Positions 6,127 through 9,339 of a stretch of DNA of 9,339 nt are shown piece after piece. The first letter of the stretch is position 1. Each line of letters opens with the position of its first letter. A program made the position numbers and the translations under genes. This DNA is from Chloroflexota bacterium (GTDB lineage: Bacteria > Chloroflexota > UBA6077). Where the stretch lies: the NCBI GenBank assembly GCA_021806765.1, contig JAJZQR010000195.1, positions 479 to 9,817 of the forward strand, written 5' to 3'. Below the pieces are notes generated by a model. It saw nothing but the letters and a program-made list of their open reading frames with translations. It was not told where the DNA came from and searched no databases.

Positions 6127-6569
6127 TGGGTTCGCAGTTCGACCTCGATGGGATCGATACCCAGGAGATCGGCAGACTGATGGAGCTGCTGTCCGGCAGC
6201 GACGTCGAGGAGTGCGAGATCGAGCGGGGGGAGTTCAAGCTGTCCCTCCGCCGGATAGTGCGAGAGGCCCAGCCACGGGAGGAGCATCCCTCGAGCCCTG
6301 TGCCGTCGGAGGAGGCGGCCCAGGAGGAGCAGATGGTGATCCGGGCACCGGCGGTGGGGGTCTTCACCCGCGCCGACAAGGCTTCCGCATCCCCCAAGGT
6401 GGAGGTCGGGAGCAGGGTCGGCACCCGGGACGTCGTCGGCTACATCGAGGTCATGATGATCCCCCACAGCGTCTACTCGAGCTGTGAGGGGATCGTCGAC
6501 AGCTTCCTGGTGGAGGACGGGGAGCCCGTCGAGTACGGGCAGCCCCTGATAGCGCTGAGACCGCTGTAG
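6126..6569 (+). CDS. accB: BCCP-like protein (AccB homologue) lacking the biotin-acceptor lysine
   Basis: This has the full layout of the biotin carboxyl carrier protein of acetyl-CoA carboxylase, in 147 residues. An N-terminal acidic helix region (IGRLMELLSGSDVEECEIERGEFKLSLRR, split here only for description, about 15-43) is followed by a Pro/Glu-rich linker (48-68). The C-terminal biotinyl fold (about 71-147) has IRAPAVGVF and SFLVEDGEPVEYGQPLIAL, all well conserved. The biotinylation site EAMKM is replaced by Glu108-Val-Met-Met111-Ile, so the acceptor Lys is Met111. No other lysine lies nearby that could substitute. The protein therefore cannot be biotinylated as normal BCCP is. It overlaps the efp stop by one base. 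accC is not next to it, although it often is. It may be a regulator or structural BCCP paralogue, or a decaying copy; the symbol indicates homology, not carrier function. Confidence 0.88.
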   Translation: MGSQFDLDGIDTQEIGRLMELLSGSDVEECEIERGEFKLSLRRIVREAQPREEHPSSPVPSEEAAQEEQMVIRAPAVGVFTRADKASASPKVEVGSRVGTRDVVGYIEVMMIPHSVYSSCEGIVDSFLVEDGEPVEYGQPLIALRPL

Positions 6570-6578
6570 GGCTATCAG
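6546..6578 (+). other. 8-bp inverted repeat spanning the accB stop codon
   Basis: CTGATAGC (6546-6553), in the last codons of accB, is the exact inverse of GCTATCAG (6571-6578), with 17 bases between that include the TAG stop. The outer half belongs to the heptamer family described next door. It could form an mRNA hairpin over the stop. Confidence 0.45.
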
Positions 6579-6599
6579 CGATCAGCCGTCGGCCGTCGG
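6572..6599 (+). repeat. Inverted block of heptanucleotide repeats
   Basis: Four consecutive 7-base units, CTATCAG, CGATCAG, CCGTCGG and CCGTCGG, read on the minus strand as members of the CTGATAG family found at 6689-6786. The first is an exact reverse complement of the consensus. The block thus faces the main array across the hairpin at 6609-6631. Confidence 0.6.
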
Positions 6600-6608
6600 C
6601 AGTTGATG

Positions 6609-6631
6609 GAGCAGGGTCGAGGACCCTGCTC
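6609..6631 (+). terminator. Strong hairpin, possible terminator after accB
   Basis: GAGCAGGGTC (6609-6618) and GACCCTGCTC (6622-6631) form a perfect 10-bp stem with a 3-base loop. The bases that follow are GTGTCTTG rather than a run of T, so a classical intrinsic terminator is doubtful. It may still end or attenuate transcription from the efp-accB side. Confidence 0.45.
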
Positions 6632-6688
6632 GTGTCTTGCACGGGCTCCGTCCGATGCTGTACTGTAGCCGCACCGTCCCCAACACCG

Positions 6689-6786
6689 CTGATCCCTGAT
6701 AGCTGAACGTTGATCGCCGATAGCTGAACGCTGATCCCTGACAGCTGATAACTGATAGCTGATAACTGATAGCTGATAGCTGATAG
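6689..6786 (+). repeat. Tandem heptanucleotide array, 14 units, consensus CTGATAG
   Basis: Fourteen units of exactly 7 bases run without a gap. The last six (from 6745) are CTGATAA or CTGATAG with no other change. The first eight are more varied (CTGATCC, CTGAACG, TTGATCG, CCGATAG, CTGACAG). This gradient suggests recent expansion at the xseA end. Because 7 is not a multiple of 3 and the unit contains TGA and TAG, every forward reading frame is stopped, so the array is not coding on this strand. It ends 20 bases before the xseA start and its tail (GCTGGAGG) leads into the xseA ribosome binding region. Confidence 0.9.
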
Positions 6787-6795
6787 CTGGAGGCC

Positions 6796-6801
6796 GAGAG
6801 G
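6796..6801 (+). promoter_or_regulatory. Ribosome binding site for the TTG start of xseA
   Basis: GAGAGG lies 5 bases before TTG 6807. A stop (TAG 6777-6779) in the same frame with no start codon in between limits the choice, and the protein alignment favours this start over ATG 6855. Confidence 0.55.
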
Positions 6802-6806
6802 CTCCA

Positions 6807-8057
6807 TTGCAGATCTACGAGGTCGGCCAGGTCACCGGGTACATAAGGCAGCTCATGGATTACGACGAGCTACTCGTCGACCTGTGGGTCCACGGGGATG
6901 TGTCCAATTTCACCCGATCCACCTCGGGCCACCTCTACTTCACCCTGAAGGACGGCCAGGGACAGCTGCGCTGCGCCCTGTTCCGCTCCTCCCAGCGGAG
7001 GCTGGGTGTGGAGCTGGCCAACGGACTCAGCGTGCTGGTTCACGGGAGGGTCTCCTTCTACGAGGCCCAGGGCAGCTGCCAGCTCTACGCCGACGCGGTC
7101 CAGCCCGAGGGGGTGGGGCTGCTCTACCTCCAGTTCGAGGCCCTGCGGGCCAAGCTGGAGGCGGAGGGGCTGTTCGCCCCCGAGCGCAAACGTTCGCTGC
7201 CCAACTACCCCCGGCGGATCGGGCTCGTCACCTCGCCGACGGGGGCCGTCGTCCACGACTTCCTGAACATCGTGAGCCGCAGATACCCTCTGGTGGAGAT
7301 CCTGCTGGCCCCCTCGGCGGTGCAGGGGGAGGCCGCCCCTCCGGAGGTGATCGCCGCCCTGGAGAATCTGAACCACTACCACCTCACCCGAAAGCCTCTG
7401 GACCTGATCGTGATCGCCCGGGGCGGCGGGTCCATGGAGGATCTCTCCGCCTTCAACCACGAGGGACTGGCTCGGGCCATCTTCGCCTCCACGGTGCCGG
7501 TGGTGTCCGCTATCGGCCACGAGACCGACTACACCATCGCCGACTACGTGGCCGACCTGAGAGCTCCCACCCCCTCGGCGGCAGCGGAGCTGGTGACCCC
7601 TAATGTGCTAGACTGCCGCATGCAGCTGGCGGATCTGAGGCGTCGACTGATGAGGGGGATGCAGGACCGGTTGCAGGAGGGCGAGAGCGGCCTGGACCGG
7701 GCCCGAACCCGATTGGAACGCCACTCCCCAGCGGCCGAGATCGATGCCCGCCGGCGATCCGTGGACGACCTGATCGATCGAGGTCACCGGACCCTGGCCC
7801 ACCATCTCCAGATGACCCGAGAGATGGTGCGGGGCTCCGGCCTCCGGCTGGAGGCCCTCAGCCCCCTGCAGACCCTCCACAGGGGCTACTCCCTCTCCGA
7901 GAACCGCACCAAGGGGATCTTGGTGCGGAGCTATCGATCGGTGGAGCTGGGGGATCTGCTGGAGATCCGGGTCTCGGACGGCAGCATCAGCTCGACGACA
8001 ACAGGGACTACCGAGGCCCAGGACACAGGGCACGAGGCGGTGGAGGTGCAACCGTGA
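6807..8057 (+). CDS. xseA: Exodeoxyribonuclease VII large subunit
   Basis: XseA is the catalytic subunit of exonuclease VII, which degrades single-stranded DNA from both ends to oligonucleotides in repair and recombination. The 416-residue product has the N-terminal OB-fold (about 1-100: VWISGE-like LWVHGDVSNFTR, SGHLYFTLKD). The catalytic region follows, with RRIGLVTSPTGAVVHDFL, RGGGSMEDLSAFN (about 205-217) and the GHETDYTIADYVADLRAPTPSA motif (from Gly237). Next comes a long helical segment (about 270-345) with arginine-rich heptads, as expected for the coiled coil that binds XseB, and then the closing LSPLQTLHRGYSL motif. It starts at TTG 6807. It is separated from accB by 237 bp of repeats but overlaps xseB by 4 bases (GTGA). 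Confidence 0.97.
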   Translation: MQIYEVGQVTGYIRQLMDYDELLVDLWVHGDVSNFTRSTSGHLYFTLKDGQGQLRCALFRSSQRRLGVELANGLSVLVHGRVSFYEAQGSCQLYADAVQPEGVGLLYLQFEALRAKLEAEGLFAPERKRSLPNYPRRIGLVTSPTGAVVHDFLNIVSRRYPLVEILLAPSAVQGEAAPPEVIAALENLNHYHLTRKPLDLIVIARGGGSMEDLSAFNHEGLARAIFASTVPVVSAIGHETDYTIADYVADLRAPTPSAAAELVTPNVLDCRMQLADLRRRLMRGMQDRLQEGESGLDRARTRLERHSPAAEIDARRRSVDDLIDRGHRTLAHHLQMTREMVRGSGLRLEALSPLQTLHRGYSLSENRTKGILVRSYRSVELGDLLEIRVSDGSISSTTTGTTEAQDTGHEAVEVQP

Positions 8058-8290
8058 GCGAGGAACCGACCTTCGAGCAGCTCTCCTTCGAGCAGGCCTT
8101 CGAGAGGCTGCAGGCCACCATTCAGGCCCTGGAGGAGGGGGGGCTAACCCTGGAGGCCAGCATAGAGCAGTTCGACCTGGGAATGCGGCTGGCCAACCTG
8201 TGCACCTCCATGCTGGACCAGGCGGAATTGCGAGTGAGCCGGCTGCTGGCCAGCGGTGACGAAATCCCGACGACGGGTAACGAGTTGTAG
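8054..8290 (+). CDS. xseB: Exodeoxyribonuclease VII small subunit
   Basis: XseB is the small helical subunit that decorates the XseA coiled coil and is needed for a soluble, active exonuclease VII. The 78-residue product has the family pattern LSFEQAFERLQATIQALEEG followed by LTLEASIEQFDLGMRLANLC, two helices of the usual length. GTG 8054 is preceded by GGAGG at 7 bases and its first four bases overlap the xseA stop (GTGA), so translation is coupled and gives matched subunit synthesis. Confidence 0.96.
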   Translation: MSEEPTFEQLSFEQAFERLQATIQALEEGGLTLEASIEQFDLGMRLANLCTSMLDQAELRVSRLLASGDEIPTTGNEL

Positions 8291-8305
8291 GTACCAGAGG
8301 TTACC

Positions 8306-8737
8306 TTGGAGCTACTAGAGAATCGCATTCTGATGGTATCGCTGGTAGCCTGGGCCATCGCGCAGACCCTCAAGGTCCTGGTGATCCTGGCGCGGGAACA
8401 CCGACTCGATCTGTGGCGGCTGGTCAGCGCGGGGGGGATGCCCAGCTCTCACTCGGCCCTGGTGGCCGCCCTAGCCACCGGGATAGCCATGAAAGACGGG
8501 GTCAAGTCCAGCACGTTCGCCCTGGCCATGATCTTCGCGGCCGTGGTGATGTACGACGCGGCCGGCATACGGCAGGCGGTGAGCATCCAGGCACGCATCT
8601 TGAACAGGATGCTGGACGAGTATTTCAAACACCAGAGGTGGAACGAGGAGAGACTGCGGGAACTGCTGGGACACACCCGAATCGAGGTTCTGGTGGGTGC
8701 CAGCCTGGGGATCGCCATGGCTCTTCTCTGGACATAG
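8306..8737 (+). CDS. DUF212 / divergent PAP2 family membrane protein
   Basis: This 143-residue protein belongs to the divergent PAP2 (acid phosphatase/vanadium haloperoxidase-related, DUF212) family. The signature SAGGMPSSHSALV (residues 41-53) is intact, as are VVMYDAAGIRQAV (80-92), the QARILNRML segment and LLGHTRIEVLVG. Hydrophobic segments at about 8-29, 68-88 and 126-142 suggest an integral membrane protein with the PSSH motif at a membrane edge. The family is thought to be phosphatase-like, but the substrate is unknown. It starts at TTG 8306 with AGAGG 5 bases upstream, 15 bases after xseB, and ends 2 bases before the PHP gene, so it is in the same transcript. Confidence 0.92.
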   Translation: MELLENRILMVSLVAWAIAQTLKVLVILAREHRLDLWRLVSAGGMPSSHSALVAALATGIAMKDGVKSSTFALAMIFAAVVMYDAAGIRQAVSIQARILNRMLDEYFKHQRWNEERLRELLGHTRIEVLVGASLGIAMALLWT

Positions 8738-8739
8738 CC

Positions 8740-9339
8740 GTGCTGAAGTGTGACCTGCACCTCCACAGCTTCCACTCCCCCGACTGCAACATGAGCCTGG
8801 ACACCATCATCCGGACCTGCCTGCGCCGGGGGATCAACTGCATCGCCCTGACCGACCACAACAAGATCTCCAACGCCCTGGCCCTGCAGCGGCTGGCCCC
8901 TTTCCCCGTCATCGCGGGGGAGGAGGTCAAGACCACGGAGGGGGAGATCATCGGGCTCTTCCTGACCGACGAGATCCCCCGTGGGATGAGCCCCGGGGCC
9001 ACGGTGGAGGCGATCCGACGGCAGGGTGGCGTGGTGTACATCCCCCACCCCTTCGACCGGGTCCGCAGGAGCGTCCTCCGCACGGAGGCGCTGCTGGAAA
9101 TCGTGGGGGAGGTGGACGTCATCGAGACCTACAACTCCCGCATCTCCTTCCCCGCGGACGTAGCCACCGCCGTCCGCTTCGCGGAGAAGTACGGGAAGCT
9201 GAAGGGGGCCGGGAGCGACTCTCACGTCTGGTGGGAGTTGGGAAACTCCCACGTGGAGATGCCGGAGTTCGAGGGGGGCAGTGAGGAGTTCCTCCAGTCT
9301 CTCGCCCAGGGCAAGATCCACGGGAAGCTAACCAACCCC
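8740..9339 (+). CDS. PHP-domain metal-dependent phosphoesterase, 3' end outside window
   Basis: The frame is open from GTG 8740 to the right edge (200 codons, no stop). It shows the four PHP motifs in order: DLHLHSFHSPDC (5-16) with His7 and His9, TDHN (38-41), GEEVKT with Glu61/62 followed by EIIGLFL, PHPFD (102-106), and GSDSH (158-162). These make up a trinuclear metal site. The protein resembles stand-alone PHP phosphoesterases (YciV-like nuclease/phosphatases, TrpH type) rather than the PolX or DnaE fusions, so a small phosphoester or nucleotide substrate is likely but not proven. The start has little Shine-Dalgarno (GGA only) and lies 2 bases after the DUF212 stop, so it may depend on coupling. 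The opening VLKCDLHLHS matches the usual PHP N-terminus. Confidence 0.9.
   Translation, partial: MLKCDLHLHSFHSPDCNMSLDTIIRTCLRRGINCIALTDHNKISNALALQRLAPFPVIAGEEVKTTEGEIIGLFLTDEIPRGMSPGATVEAIRRQGGVVYIPHPFDRVRRSVLRTEALLEIVGEVDVIETYNSRISFPADVATAVRFAEKYGKLKGAGSDSHVWWELGNSHVEMPEFEGGSEEFLQSLAQGKIHGKLTNP

Noticed and set aside
6637..6666. Promoter for xseA (TTGCAC, 18 bases, TACTGT)
   Set aside because: Both boxes match the consensus at only about three positions and the -35 box is next to the hairpin stem; too weak to call.
6572..6786. CRISPR-like array
   Set aside because: The units are 7 bases long with no spacers, so this is a short tandem repeat.
6451..6807. Minus-strand open frame giving QLSAISYQLSAIS-type repeats
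   Set aside because: The pattern is only the heptamer array read backwards and runs on into antisense of accB; no ribosome binding site or family.

Overview
The window is a GC-rich bacterial chromosome segment with ten genes, nine of them on the + strand and packed into what look like one or two operons. The organism is most likely a member of the Chloroflexota. I infer this from the EF-P sequence (the KMGRGSAQVR loop), the cluster of Xaa-Pro peptidase, efp, accB, xseA and xseB, the heavy use of TTG/GTG starts, and the CCCTCTCCC-type palindromic repeats. No 16S gene or phylogenetic marker search was available, so the phylum is an inference from familiarity.

Layout. At the left edge, on the minus strand, is the N-terminal part of a uroporphyrinogen-decarboxylase-family protein. 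It runs off the window and is divergent from the main block. A short intergenic region with a sigma-70-like promoter leads into dprA (DNA uptake and recombination mediator) and topA (DNA topoisomerase I), 6 bp apart. About 300 bp of hairpin-forming dispersed repeats follow. Next comes a small DUF559 (Vsr-like) endonuclease gene bracketed almost exactly by a 36-bp inverted repeat, which is the most element-like structure in the window. Then a tightly spaced run follows: an M24 Xaa-Pro peptidase, efp and an accB-like gene. A 237-bp gap holding oppositely oriented heptanucleotide repeats and a strong hairpin separates these from xseA, xseB, a DUF212 (divergent PAP2) membrane protein and a PHP-domain phosphoesterase cut by the right edge.

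How the genes work together. The block mixes DNA-processing functions (DprA, TopA, exonuclease VII) with translation and protein turnover at proline (EF-P, Xaa-Pro peptidase) and a fatty-acid synthesis carrier gene, an arrangement known in broad outline from other bacteria such as Bacillus. Two points depart from that pattern. The accB-like product keeps the whole BCCP fold, but the biotin-acceptor lysine motif EAMKM reads EVMMI, so it cannot be biotinylated. The biotin carboxylase gene accC is also absent from its usual place directly after accB.

Most interesting points: (1) the DUF559 nuclease gene inside a palindromic inverted-repeat cassette, where the repeats supply both its ribosome binding site and its stop codon; (2) the lysine-less BCCP, comparable to plant BADC regulators; (3) the inverted-orientation heptamer array between accB and xseA.
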